Assembly: GCF_001280125.1 (NCBI RefSeq)
Contig: NZ_LGEG01000214.1
Span: forward strand, 1 to 64,000
Origin: Streptomyces sp. NRRL F-6492
Lineage (GTDB): Bacteria > Actinomycetota > Actinomycetes > Streptomycetales > Streptomycetaceae
DNA length: 64,000 nt
Direction of reading: 5' to 3'
Shown here: in pieces, positions 9,122-16,966 of the stretch
Layout of the letters: every line of letters begins with the position of its first letter
Position numbering within the stretch: the stretch's first letter is position 1
Translations under genes and position numbers: made by a program
Notes under the pieces: model-generated
Database searches by the model: none
The model's input: only the letters and a program-made list of their open reading frames with translations
What the model was told of the DNA's origin: nothing

Positions 9122-9346
9122 TCAGCGGCGGGGGCCCACCGTCCGGGCGCCCGCGCGGACGGTGATGGCGAGCGCGGGACAGGAGTCGGCGGCGTCCAGG
9201 GCCCGTTCGTCCTCGGCGATCTCCGGGCGCACCGGCTCCGCCGTGTCACCCTCCAGCCGGTACAGGTCCGGAGCGAGCCCGGCGCACATGCCCGAGCCCA
9301 TGCACATCTCCCGGTCGACCGCGGTGGTCCAGCCCGCCGCGCTCAC
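9122..9346 (-). CDS. 3Fe-4S ferredoxin, electron donor of the adjacent P450
   Basis: The 74-residue product has the small actinomycete ferredoxin pattern with three cysteines: C-x5-C (CMGSGMC, residues 17-23) and a third in DSCPALA, consistent with a 3Fe-4S cluster. GTG 9346 overlaps the P450 stop codon (GTGA), so the two are translationally coupled. Its role is to pass electrons from a reductase encoded elsewhere to the P450. This is too small and too overlapped to stand out by open-frame length. Confidence 0.9.
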   Translation of the reverse strand: MSAAGWTTAVDREMCMGSGMCAGLAPDLYRLEGDTAEPVRPEIAEDERALDAADSCPALAITVRAGARTVGPRR

Positions 9347-10536
9347 CAGCCCACCGGCATCTCGCGCGGGCCGCGCACCAGCATCCGGTCCTTCCAGCGG
9401 ACGTCTCCCGCCAGGTGCAGACCGGGGAAGCGGGTGAGGAGGGCCAGGACCGCCTCCTGGAGTTCCAGGCGGGCGAGCGGCGCGCCCAGACAGTGGTGGA
9501 CGCCGTGGCCGAAACCGAGGTGCTGGACGCCGGCGCGGGTGACGTCGAGCCGCCCGGGACCGGTGAACTTCAGGGCGTCGCGGTTGGCGGCGCCGATCGC
9601 CACGAGCACCGGCTCCCCGGCCCGGACCAGGGTGCCGCCCACTTCGACGTCCTCGGTGGCGTACCGGGGGAAGGCGGCGCCGCTGCCGAGCGGGACGAAC
9701 CGCAGCAGTTCCTCGACGGCGCCCTTGATCAGATCGGGCCGCTCGCGCAGCAGGGCGAGCTGGTCGGGATGGTCGAGCAGGGCGTGGACGAAGTTGGGGA
9801 TCTGGCTGGCCGTCGTCTCGTGCCCCGCGACGAGGATGCCCACGCACAGGTCGACGAGCTCCGGCTCGGTGAGCCGGTCACCGGTGTCGCGGGCCTCGAT
9901 CAGACCGGTCATCAGATCGGGGCGCGGGCGGGCGCGGTGCTCCTCGATGAGCGCCGCCATGTAGGCGCGCAGCTCCTCGCGGCTGCGCCAGAACTCCTCG
10001 GCGGTCAGCGAACTCGTCGACAGGGCCGCGTCGCTCCACACCCGGAACTTCGGGCGGTCCTCCTCCGGTACGCCGAGCATGCGGCAGATCACCGCGACCG
10101 GGATGGGCAGCGCGTACGACTCCACGAGGTCGGCCGGCGGTCCCGCGGCCTCCATCTCGTCCAGGAACCCGTGCGCCAGCTCGCGCACCTGGGGCCGCAG
10201 CTTCTCGACCTGGTGGACCGTGAACGCCTTGGCGACCAGGGTGCGCAGCCGGGTGTGGCCGGGCGGGTCCATGCCGAGGATGCCGGTGTCCTGCTGCGCC
10301 TCCGACTGGCGCGGCTCGTCGTGCTTGACGGCCTCGGCGCGACTGAAGCGCCGGTCGCCGAGGACCAGCCGTGCGTCGGCGTAGCGGGTGGCGAGCCAGG
10401 CGGGGTCGCCGTACGGCATCCGGACGCGTAACAGTCCGGGCCGCTCCAGCGCTTCGCCGTACGCCTCGGCGAGGCCGAGTCCTTCGGGCTCGTTGAACGG
10501 ATAGTCCAGGGGGGTGTGGTCCGCCGTCTCGGTCAT
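9343..10536 (-). CDS. Cytochrome P450 monooxygenase
   Basis: The 397-residue product has the I-helix AGHETTAS (oxygen activation Thr), the K-helix region EELLRF, and the haem loop FGHGVHHCLG with Cys349 as thiolate ligand. Length and motifs fit a soluble class I bacterial P450, which needs the ferredoxin encoded next. Start ATG 10536 has GGAGG six bases upstream; longer frames upstream are excluded by the promoter found at 10571-10599. The substrate cannot be deduced. Regulation is probably by the divergent TetR protein. Confidence 0.93.
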   Translation of the reverse strand: MTETADHTPLDYPFNEPEGLGLAEAYGEALERPGLLRVRMPYGDPAWLATRYADARLVLGDRRFSRAEAVKHDEPRQSEAQQDTGILGMDPPGHTRLRTLVAKAFTVHQVEKLRPQVRELAHGFLDEMEAAGPPADLVESYALPIPVAVICRMLGVPEEDRPKFRVWSDAALSTSSLTAEEFWRSREELRAYMAALIEEHRARPRPDLMTGLIEARDTGDRLTEPELVDLCVGILVAGHETTASQIPNFVHALLDHPDQLALLRERPDLIKGAVEELLRFVPLGSGAAFPRYATEDVEVGGTLVRAGEPVLVAIGAANRDALKFTGPGRLDVTRAGVQHLGFGHGVHHCLGAPLARLELQEAVLALLTRFPGLHLAGDVRWKDRMLVRGPREMPVGW

Positions 10537-10551
10537 GGAGCGCCTCCGTTG

Positions 10552-10569
10552 TGTAAGCGGGTGCTTACA
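10552..10569. promoter_or_regulatory. TetR-type operator between P450 and TetR genes
   Basis: Perfect inverted repeat with arms TGTAAGC and GCTTACA around GGGT. It sits directly downstream of the P450 -10 box, over the expected transcription start, so a bound repressor would block initiation. The adjacent divergent TetR gene is the obvious partner. Confidence 0.75.
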
Positions 10570-10570
10570 G

Positions 10571-10599
10571 AACCTAGGCTGGTCGCCGGAGGCGGTCAA
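10571..10599 (-). promoter_or_regulatory. Housekeeping-type promoter of the P450-ferredoxin operon
   Basis: On the minus strand TTGACC (10599-10594) and TAGGTT (10576-10571) are separated by 17 bases, matching the principal sigma-factor consensus. The predicted start falls inside the inverted repeat at 10552-10569. Confidence 0.7.
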
Positions 10600-10654
10600 T
10601 GGGGCCGTTTGGGCCGTTCGGGTGGCCGACGGCGGGGGTGCGGAGGGGGCGGGG

Positions 10655-11368
10655 ATGACACGGGCGAGGGTCGACGGGGCGGAGACGACGGGAACGGGGG
10701 CGGCCGGGGCGGTGGCGGAGCGGACGCCCGTACGACGGGCGGGCGCGGGGGAGCGGTCCGTACCGGCCGGCGGCGCCCGGACCGGCGGCGCGCGGGGCGG
10801 CGACACCCGGGAGCGGCTGCTCGCCGCGGCGTCGGCCCTCTTCGCCGAGCGGGGCTACGACCGGGCGACGGTACGGGAGATCGCCGCCCGGGCCGGAGTG
10901 AACCAGGCCCTGCTGTTCCGGCACTTCGGCTCCAAGCAGGCGCTGTTCGGCGAAGTGGTCGCACAGGGCGGGTACGAGCAGCTGCGGAGCACCGCGCCGG
11001 AGCGGCTGGTGGAAGCGGTGCTGCGCAGCCTGCTCCATCCGCCGGCGGACCCGGCCGGGGCCCCGGGGGCGAGCCGGTCGCTGAAGACGATGCTGCGCTC
11101 GGTGGGCGGCGGCGACGAGGTCGCCGCGGCGGTGGCCGCGCTGGGCGAGGCGTACGCCAAGGCCCTGGCGGAGCTGAGCACGCGGCACGACGCGGCGCTG
11201 CGGGCGGACCTCGCCCTGTCGTGGCTGCTGGGCATCGGCCTGACCCGGGTGGTCGCGGGCAAGCGGCCACTGGCGGAGGCGGACCCGGACGAGGTCTGCC
11301 GACTGGTCCTCGGGACGCTCGGCCACCTCCTGGACGGCCTTCCCCGGGACGGAACGCCCGGGACGTGA
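10655..11368 (+). CDS. TetR-family transcriptional regulator
   Basis: The 237-residue product has an unusually long disordered N-terminal arm (about 50 residues, rich in Gly/Ala/Arg) before the TetR HTH: DTRERLLAAASALFAERGYDRATVREIAARAGV then LLFRHFGSKQALF. The C-terminal part is all-helical ligand-binding sequence. ATG 10655 is preceded by GGAGGGGG. It faces the P450 gene across an operator-promoter, and probably represses that operon and itself; the effector is unknown. Confidence 0.88.
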   Translation: MTRARVDGAETTGTGAAGAVAERTPVRRAGAGERSVPAGGARTGGARGGDTRERLLAAASALFAERGYDRATVREIAARAGVNQALLFRHFGSKQALFGEVVAQGGYEQLRSTAPERLVEAVLRSLLHPPADPAGAPGASRSLKTMLRSVGGGDEVAAAVAALGEAYAKALAELSTRHDAALRADLALSWLLGIGLTRVVAGKRPLAEADPDEVCRLVLGTLGHLLDGLPRDGTPGT

Positions 11369-11396
11369 GCGCCGGCGAAGAACCGGGCCCTCCTTC

Positions 11397-11440
11397 CGGA
11401 ACGGTCAGCGGGCGGGCACCCGGAACGGTCAGCGGGCGGG
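11397..11440 (+). repeat. 20-bp direct repeat at a convergent gene junction
   Basis: Two identical 20-base copies (11397-11416 and 11421-11440, beginning CGGAACGG) are separated by four bases. The second copy contains the stop codon region of the NYN gene. A local duplication at the 3' end is the simplest reading. Confidence 0.7.
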
Positions 11441-11830
11441 TGCCGGAGGGAGACCGCGGGGGCCCACGCAGCGGGCGCCCTCCTCCTCCGCGCGTCGGCG
11501 CAGCTCCCGGTCGGACGTGACGACCAGACACGGTCGCCCGCCCGCGCTCCGGACCAGCTCGACGATCAGGTCGTCACCGCTGCCGGGAGCCTCTTCGATC
11601 CGCACGCCGGGCACGGGAGCGACGCCCCGGGCACGGCCCTCGACGACCAGCACGATCTCGTACGGACCCGGGTACGGGCCGTCGGCCGGACCACCGGTGG
11701 CGGCGAGCCGGTCGCGCAACCGCTCGGCGGCCCCGCGCCGGTCGCGCCACCAGCCGTCGGGCACCGAACCCACGACATTGGCCCCGTCCACCACCAGGAG
11801 AGGACGGAGGGCCGGATCCTCAGGACTCAT
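11429..11830 (-). CDS. NYN/YacP-like PIN-fold ribonuclease-type protein
   Basis: The 133-residue product opens with LLVVDGANVVGS, the Asp/Asn-bearing strand of NYN (PIN-fold) nucleases, followed by a GSGDDLIVEL acidic segment and VVTSDREL, matching the remaining metal-binding acids. Such proteins cleave RNA, often in tRNA or rRNA processing. Homologous short proteins are widespread in Streptomyces. ATG 11830 is used. It converges with the TetR gene. Confidence 0.8.
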   Translation of the reverse strand: MSPEDPALRPLLVVDGANVVGSVPDGWWRDRRGAAERLRDRLAATGGPADGPYPGPYEIVLVVEGRARGVAPVPGVRIEEAPGSGDDLIVELVRSAGGRPCLVVTSDRELRRRAEEEGARCVGPRGLPPAPAR

Positions 11831-11880
11831 GACCCCAGGATGTCAGGCCGCGGCCGTGGCGCGCCGTCTCCGCCGAGCCG

Positions 11881-13158
11881 CTACTCCGGCTGCGACGCCT
11901 CCCCGGCCTGCCGGGCGATCTGCTCCAGCACGGTCTTCGGATCGGCGGACGGCTCGACCGCCCTGCCGATGTTCCGCTTGATGGTGTCGCTGACCCGCAG
12001 CCAGGACGGATCGTTGACCGGGTAGAGCCGGGCGCCGCGCAGGGCGATCAGGAACTGCTCGGCGCTGGGGTCCGCCGCCGCGTCCTGGGACGCCTGGGTG
12101 GCGGACACCGTCGACGGCAACAGCTGGTAGCGCTCGGCGAATTCGTTGAGGTTCTCATCCTTGTAGACGAAGTCGAGGAACGAGCGCACCAGTTCGCGAT
12201 TGCCGTCGCGCTTGAAGGCCATCATCCAGTCGGCGACGCCGGCCGCCGGAGGAATCTCCTCGCTGCTCAGCGTGTCCGACACCGGCATGCTCAGCGTGCC
12301 GACCTTCATGCCTTTCCTCTTCGCCTGGTGGAGGAGCGAGGGATAGCCGTTGAGCATGCCGACGTCGCCGCGCAGGAAGGCGTCGAAGGCGTCCTGCCGG
12401 TTGAGCGCGGCCGGCGGAACCGGGCCGGTCAGGGCCGGCTTGACCAGGTTGTCCTTGATCCAGCGGAACGTCTGCGTGTTCCGCTCGGAGGCGAGGCTGT
12501 ACTCCCCGCGGAGGTCGGTGTAGCCGCCGCCGTTGCTGAGCTCCCAGATCAGGGCCTCGGCATGCGCCTCCTCGGGACCGAGGGGCAGCGCGTACGGACA
12601 GACCACGCCCGCCGCCTTCAGGGCCTCGGCCGCGGACTTCAGCTCCGACCAGGTCTTCGGCGGCTTCGCCCCGGCCCTGTCGAACAGCTCCTCGTTGTAG
12701 AAGAGCAGCCGGCTGCTGGCCACGAAGGGCAGGCCGTAGAGGGTGTTGTCGACCGAACCGGCCTCCACCAGCGGCGGCAGGAAATTCGCCTCCGCCCTGA
12801 TCGACAGCACCTCGTCGGCGGGGTAGAGGCGGCCCTGCGCGGCGAAGTCGGAGTACGCGCCCAGCAGGGCCACGTCCGGGGCGTCGCCCTCGTGGACCAT
12901 GCGGGTGACCTCGCGGTCGACCTCCGCCCACGGATGGAGCGTCACCTCGACCTTCTTGCCGGGGTGGGCGGCGGTGAAGGCGGCGGTCAGCCCGTCCCAG
13001 TAGGCCCGGGAGCCGGTCGCCGGGCTGTCGCCGTACTCGGGGGCCACCAGGCGCAGCGTCGTCCCGCCACTCCCGGAGGAGCCGCAGGCGGTGACGAGGG
13101 AGCCCAGCAGTCCGAAGGCGGCCACGGACGCGGTCATGCCGAAGAGTCTTGGTCGCAC
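11881..13158 (-). CDS. ABC transporter sugar-type substrate-binding lipoprotein
   Basis: The 425-residue product has a lipoprotein signal with lipobox LVTAC (Cys25) followed by GSSGSGG, then an extracellular solute-binding protein family 1 body (AYWDGLTAAFTAAHPGKKVEV; PYALPLGPEE; GDVGMLNGYPSL). It should capture a sugar or similar solute outside the membrane. GTG 13158 is chosen because AGAGGAAAG sits at proper spacing. No permease or ATPase genes are adjacent, so it is an orphan that must work with components elsewhere. Confidence 0.9.
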   Translation of the reverse strand: MRPRLFGMTASVAAFGLLGSLVTACGSSGSGGTTLRLVAPEYGDSPATGSRAYWDGLTAAFTAAHPGKKVEVTLHPWAEVDREVTRMVHEGDAPDVALLGAYSDFAAQGRLYPADEVLSIRAEANFLPPLVEAGSVDNTLYGLPFVASSRLLFYNEELFDRAGAKPPKTWSELKSAAEALKAAGVVCPYALPLGPEEAHAEALIWELSNGGGYTDLRGEYSLASERNTQTFRWIKDNLVKPALTGPVPPAALNRQDAFDAFLRGDVGMLNGYPSLLHQAKRKGMKVGTLSMPVSDTLSSEEIPPAAGVADWMMAFKRDGNRELVRSFLDFVYKDENLNEFAERYQLLPSTVSATQASQDAAADPSAEQFLIALRGARLYPVNDPSWLRVSDTIKRNIGRAVEPSADPKTVLEQIARQAGEASQPE

Positions 13159-13334
13159 GAATCTTTCCTCTTGGTCTTCCGGGTGGTGCGACCGGAATTC
13201 TCTCCTGATCAGGCCGAATATCGCGCCCCCTACCGAACGGTTGTGCCATATCTCCAATCGGGGGGATTCCGCATGGTGCTTTCGAATATGCGGGTACCGG
13301 CTCGTGCCGCACCGGCCCCGGTATCGTCGGACCG

Positions 13335-14261
13335 ATGAGCGGAAAACCGATGACCCCGAGCACATCGAACCCTCCCAACCCTCCGAACGCACCGAACCCT
13401 CCGGATGCGGCGAGGACGTTCTCCATCGGGGGCGAACACCGGGTGAACCGCCTCGGGTTCGGTGCCATGCGCCTGCCGACCGGGCCCGGCCCCGAACGGG
13501 AAGCCGCCGTCGCGGTCGCCCGGCGCGCCGTCGAGCGGGGCGTCACCCTGATCGACACCGCCCACCTGTACGGATGGGGTGCCAACGAGGAACTCCTGGC
13601 CGAGGCCCTGCATCCCTACCCGGACGGGCTGCTGGTCACCACCAAGGTCGGGATCCTCCGGACCGGCCCGGAGGGGTGGGCGTACGACGCACGGCCCGAG
13701 AGCCTGCGCGAGCAGGTCGAGCAGGGCCTGCGCCGCCTCCGGACCGAGCGCGTCGGCCTCCTGCAACTGCACCGGATCGACCCGGAGGTCCCGGTCGCCG
13801 AACAGATCGGCGCGCTCCGCGAACTCCAACGGGAAGGAAAGATCGGGCACATCGGCCTGTCCGAGGTCACCACCGAGCAGCTCGCCGAGGCCCGGCGGAC
13901 CGCCGAGATCGCGAGCGTGCAGAACCGCTACAACCTCTTCGAGCGGGAGCACGAGCCGGTTCTGGAGGCGTGCGAGGCCGCCGGCATCGCCTTCCTTCCC
14001 TGGCGCCCCGTCGCCGTGGCGGCCGACTCCGGCGGGTCCTCCGCGCTCGCCGCCGTCGCCACCGAACTCGGCGCCACCGCCCCCCAGGTCCTGCTCGCCT
14101 GGCTGCTCGCCCGTTCCCCGGTCGTCCTGCCGATCCCCGGCACCGCCTCGCTCGCCCACCTGGAGGAGAACCTCGCCGCGGCGGACCTCCGGCTCACCGA
14201 CTCCCAGCGCCGGCTCCTCGACCGCGCGGCCGCGCCCGACCGGAGCGCCGGCCGCGACTGA
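13335..14261 (+). CDS. Aldo/keto reductase
   Basis: The 308-residue product has the AKR tetrad: Asp74 (LIDTA), Tyr79 (HLYGWG), Lys104 (TTKVG) and His146 (LQLHRI), plus the NADPH-binding C-terminal IPGTASLAHLEENL. It reduces aldehydes or ketones with NADPH in the cytosol. The N-terminal 25 residues are an Asn/Pro repeat (NPPNPPNAPNPP), which looks like a short slippage-prone repeat and may not be part of the fold. It is divergent from the binding-protein gene. Confidence 0.92.
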   Translation: MSGKPMTPSTSNPPNPPNAPNPPDAARTFSIGGEHRVNRLGFGAMRLPTGPGPEREAAVAVARRAVERGVTLIDTAHLYGWGANEELLAEALHPYPDGLLVTTKVGILRTGPEGWAYDARPESLREQVEQGLRRLRTERVGLLQLHRIDPEVPVAEQIGALRELQREGKIGHIGLSEVTTEQLAEARRTAEIASVQNRYNLFEREHEPVLEACEAAGIAFLPWRPVAVAADSGGSSALAAVATELGATAPQVLLAWLLARSPVVLPIPGTASLAHLEENLAAADLRLTDSQRRLLDRAAAPDRSAGRD

Positions 14262-14419
14262 ACCGGTGCCCGCGACCGCCCGGCCCGGAGCACCGGCCGA
14301 CGAGCGGCGACTCCACCGACGAGACCGCGTTCCACTCCGGGTCCAGACCGGTCAGCACGGCTGTCGGCCCATCCGGACGTCCAGCGGCGGCCCGCCCGTC
14401 CGTCGGACGACTCCGGGGC

Positions 14420-14953
14420 TCAGATGCCCAGCTTGGCCCGGCCGCTGCCGATCGCCGCCGCGGGAGGCGCCGTGGCCCGGACCGAGCGGCGCACCAGGCG
14501 GGCGTCGTGTCGCAGGTCCTGGGCGGCGTGACGGCCGCGCCACAGGACGGAAGGGGCGCTGCCGGTGTCGTCGGCGGTGATCAGCAGGCCGCCCAGCATG
14601 GACACGTTCTTGAGGAAATGGATGCGCTGCTGGGCCCGGTCGGAGGGGTCCTCGACCTCCCAGTAGCGATGTGCCGCCAGCGTGGTGGGCACCAGCGTCG
14701 CGGCGAGCGCCAGTGCGGACAGCCGGGGACAGCGGCCGAGCCCGAGCAGGACGCCGCTCACCACTTGTACGGCGCCGGTGAGCCGGACGACTTGCTTGGT
14801 GTCGTCCGGCAGCACGGAGATCCGCTCGGTCACGGGCCGGACGACGGATTCGGCCACCGGGACCACGCGCTGGGGATCACGTAGGGAGCTCACGCCGCCG
14901 GCGATGAACATCGAGGCGAGCATCGGGCGGCCGACGATACGCAGAAGACTCAT
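14420..14953 (-). CDS. DoxX-family membrane protein
   Basis: The 177-residue product starts MSLLRIVGRPMLASMFIAGGVSSL, the characteristic N terminus of DoxX proteins, and has four predicted membrane segments (about 8-24, 60-80, 84-102 and 124-140). ATG 14953 has GGAGG nine bases upstream. DoxX proteins are linked to thiol and oxidative-stress homeostasis in other actinobacteria; nothing here tests that. The C terminus is basic and soluble. Confidence 0.85.
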   Translation of the reverse strand: MSLLRIVGRPMLASMFIAGGVSSLRDPQRVVPVAESVVRPVTERISVLPDDTKQVVRLTGAVQVVSGVLLGLGRCPRLSALALAATLVPTTLAAHRYWEVEDPSDRAQQRIHFLKNVSMLGGLLITADDTGSAPSVLWRGRHAAQDLRHDARLVRRSVRATAPPAAAIGSGRAKLGI

Positions 14954-15071
14954 GACGATGCCTCCGGAACGAACAAGGGGTTCGGTATCTGCTGGAAGTA
15001 TCAGGTGCCCCGTCGGCACGCCGCCATTCGGCATCCGGCGGAACCACGCCGATCACCGGCCCCCTCTTCCC

Positions 15072-15116
15072 GGCCCGCTTCGGGCGGTCGGGGAGCCCCG
15101 CCGCCCGAAGCGGGCC
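15072..15116 (-). terminator. Hairpin terminator downstream of the GT2 gene
   Basis: A perfect 16-base-pair stem (15072-15087 with 15101-15116) around a 13-base loop lies 120 bases past the stop of the glycosyltransferase gene and before the DoxX start region, closing the glycan locus. Confidence 0.7.
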
Positions 15117-15235
15117 CGCACCCGCGCCCGGCTCCCCGTCGGCGGGACCGCCCCCGGAGAGGCCGTCCGGCAGGTGCCCGCCGAGCGGGTGAGGCGCCGG
15201 TCGGGCCGTGGGGGAGCGGGGCGGCCGAACCCCGG

Positions 15236-16615
15236 TCAGGCTTCCTTGGCGACGGGCCCGCCGGCGGGGGCTTCGGCGTTGCGGCGCGTCTTGGCCCAGC
15301 CGTTGCGGCCGCTGATCATGCGGCCGACGGCGCGCCAGGAGACGACGTAGAGGAACAGCAGGTAGAAGGGGTAGGTCAGCCCCCAGCCGAGGGAGCGCCA
15401 GAGGCCGGTGCCGGGTTCGCATTTGCGCCGGTAGATCGGCCCCCAGATCACGAACTGGCCGAGGGCCATGACGGCGTAGAGGGCGATGCCTCGCCATCCG
15501 CCGTCGGCGAGGTACGCGGCGGCGGCCTCGGGGTGACGGCTGTAGGAGGCGGCGAGGGCGATCAGCGGGATCGGGTACAGCAGTGCGCCGATGAGCTGGA
15601 GCCAGGGCTGGCTGAGGAAGAAGGTGAGTTCCAGGAAGCCGATGTTGGGGATCTTGTTGCTGCGCCAGATGGCGGGGATGTAGCCGACGCACTGCATGAC
15701 CCCCTGGGCCCAGCGGGTGCGCTGGGTGAGGAAGCGCTTGGTGTCGAACAGGGCCTCCTGCTCGACGTGGGTGTCGGCGCAGAAGGCGTTGATCCAGCCG
15801 GCGAGCATGAGGTGGATGCCGAGTTCGAAGTCCTCCAGGAGACGGCCGGTCCAGGGGCGGCCGCGCTCGGCGTCGAGGTCGTCGAGGGCGGAGAGGCGGA
15901 CGAACTGTCCGTTGCCGCCGAGGCAGACGGTGCGGGAGGTCTTGCGGGCGTGCTGGAGCGCGGCCACCGGGGCGCGGAACTCCAGGTCCTGCATGCGGAT
16001 GAGGAGGCGGCTGTAGAGGTTGCGGCCGGCGCCCTTGCCGCGGGCGGGCCGGCGGTCGTCGCGGTTCATCATCCGCACCTCGATCTGGACACCGCCGATG
16101 TCCGGGCGCCCGAAGAACCTGCGCGCGGCGACGTGGTCCAGGCAGCCCGGTGCGGGGCGGCCGTCGGCGTCGAAGACCCCGACGACGACGCGGTGGCGGT
16201 CGGTGCCGGGCGGGAGCAGCGAGCTGAGCGTGTCGTACGCGGCGTTGAGGGCCTCGCCCTTGCCCAGGCGGGCGTTCGGCCGGCGCCGCTGGACGAGGTG
16301 GACGCCCGGGTCGAGGGCCGCGGCCCGTCGGACGATGTCGCCGGTGCGGTCCTCGGAGTCGTCGTCGATGACCCAGATGTGCGCTTCGGGGCAGGAGGCG
16401 CGCAGGTAGGTGAGGGTGTCCCCGATGACGGCCTCCTCGTCGCGGCACGGTACGAAGAGGTGCCACTGGTAGTCGCCCGCCTTGCCGTGCCTGCGCTTGC
16501 GGCGTACGAGGAGGGGCAGCACCAGGCCGAGGAGGTAGAGGGGGAAGAAGAGGCTCAGGACGAGGCTGAAGTCGGCCAGGAGGCCCAGCAGGCCGGAGGG
16601 CTCGGAGGACGTCAC
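15236..16615 (-). CDS. Membrane glycosyltransferase, family 2 (processive type)
   Basis: The 459-residue product has one N-terminal membrane helix (about 16-36), a GT-A domain with DDD (84-86), DAD (149-151), an EDFELG acceptor motif near 256 and an RTRWAQG motif (the Q/RxxRW signature of polymerising GT2 enzymes) near 290, then four C-terminal membrane helices. This is the layout of hyaluronan/chitin/cellulose-synthase-like enzymes that polymerise a nucleotide sugar while exporting the chain. It is followed by no partner glycan genes, but is preceded by the LAxTG mini-protein and the UDP-GlcNAc 2-epimerase, which suggests a ManNAc- or GlcNAc-based surface polymer. That product is inference. 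Confidence 0.88.
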   Translation of the reverse strand: MTSSEPSGLLGLLADFSLVLSLFFPLYLLGLVLPLLVRRKRRHGKAGDYQWHLFVPCRDEEAVIGDTLTYLRASCPEAHIWVIDDDSEDRTGDIVRRAAALDPGVHLVQRRRPNARLGKGEALNAAYDTLSSLLPPGTDRHRVVVGVFDADGRPAPGCLDHVAARRFFGRPDIGGVQIEVRMMNRDDRRPARGKGAGRNLYSRLLIRMQDLEFRAPVAALQHARKTSRTVCLGGNGQFVRLSALDDLDAERGRPWTGRLLEDFELGIHLMLAGWINAFCADTHVEQEALFDTKRFLTQRTRWAQGVMQCVGYIPAIWRSNKIPNIGFLELTFFLSQPWLQLIGALLYPIPLIALAASYSRHPEAAAAYLADGGWRGIALYAVMALGQFVIWGPIYRRKCEPGTGLWRSLGWGLTYPFYLLFLYVVSWRAVGRMISGRNGWAKTRRNAEAPAGGPVAKEA

Positions 16616-16703
16616 GGAGGTTCCTGGTTCCAGAGGGGCGGGTGCTGCGGAGAGGGCCGGTCCGGCCGGCGGGCGAGCGACGGCCGGACCGGCCGGGCCC
16701 GGG

Positions 16704-16877
16704 TCAGGCCCTGGCGGCCTTGAGGCGGGCGGAGCGCATCATCAGGGCCCCGCCGACCACGAGGGCGACGGCCAGCAGGGTCGCGACGAGGCCGGGCATG
16801 CCGCCGGTCACGGCGAGCTGTCCTCCGCCGACCACCACTCCGGCGCCCACGGCGCCCTTTCCTACCGACCCGTACAC
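16704..16877 (-). CDS. 57-residue LAxTG cell-wall-sorting mini-protein
   Basis: GTG 16877 follows AAAGGAGGACCC, a near-ideal ribosome site. The product has a Gly/Val-rich N terminus, LAVTG (residues 21-25), a hydrophobic helix (about 29-47, PGLVATLLAVALVVGGALMM) and a basic tail (RSARLKAARA). That is a complete sortase sorting signal; LAxTG is the motif used by class E sortases in Streptomyces. There is no separate signal peptide, and almost nothing besides the sorting signal. It sits between the epimerase and the GT2 gene on the same strand, 88 bp before the GT2 start. A surface anchor or membrane partner for the glycan machinery is an inference. Confidence 0.75.
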   Translation of the reverse strand: MYGSVGKGAVGAGVVVGGGQLAVTGGMPGLVATLLAVALVVGGALMMRSARLKAARA

Positions 16878-16895
16878 GGGTCCTCCTTTCGTCGG

Positions 16896-16926
16896 GGAGC
16901 CCCGCCGGCCGATCCGGCGAGGCTCC
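16896..16926 (-). terminator. Hairpin between epimerase and mini-protein genes
   Basis: Arms 16896-16908 and 16914-16926 pair with one mismatch around a 5-base loop. It may attenuate rather than end transcription, since the mini-protein and GT2 genes follow on the same strand within 20 and 280 bases. Confidence 0.55.
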
Positions 16927-16966
16927 GATGGTCACCGGCGCGCGGTGCGCGCCGGCTGCTGCGGGG

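Noticed and set aside
14877..16466. 530-codon minus-strand frame over GT2
   Set aside because: Arg/Pro-rich shadow of the glycosyltransferase in another frame.
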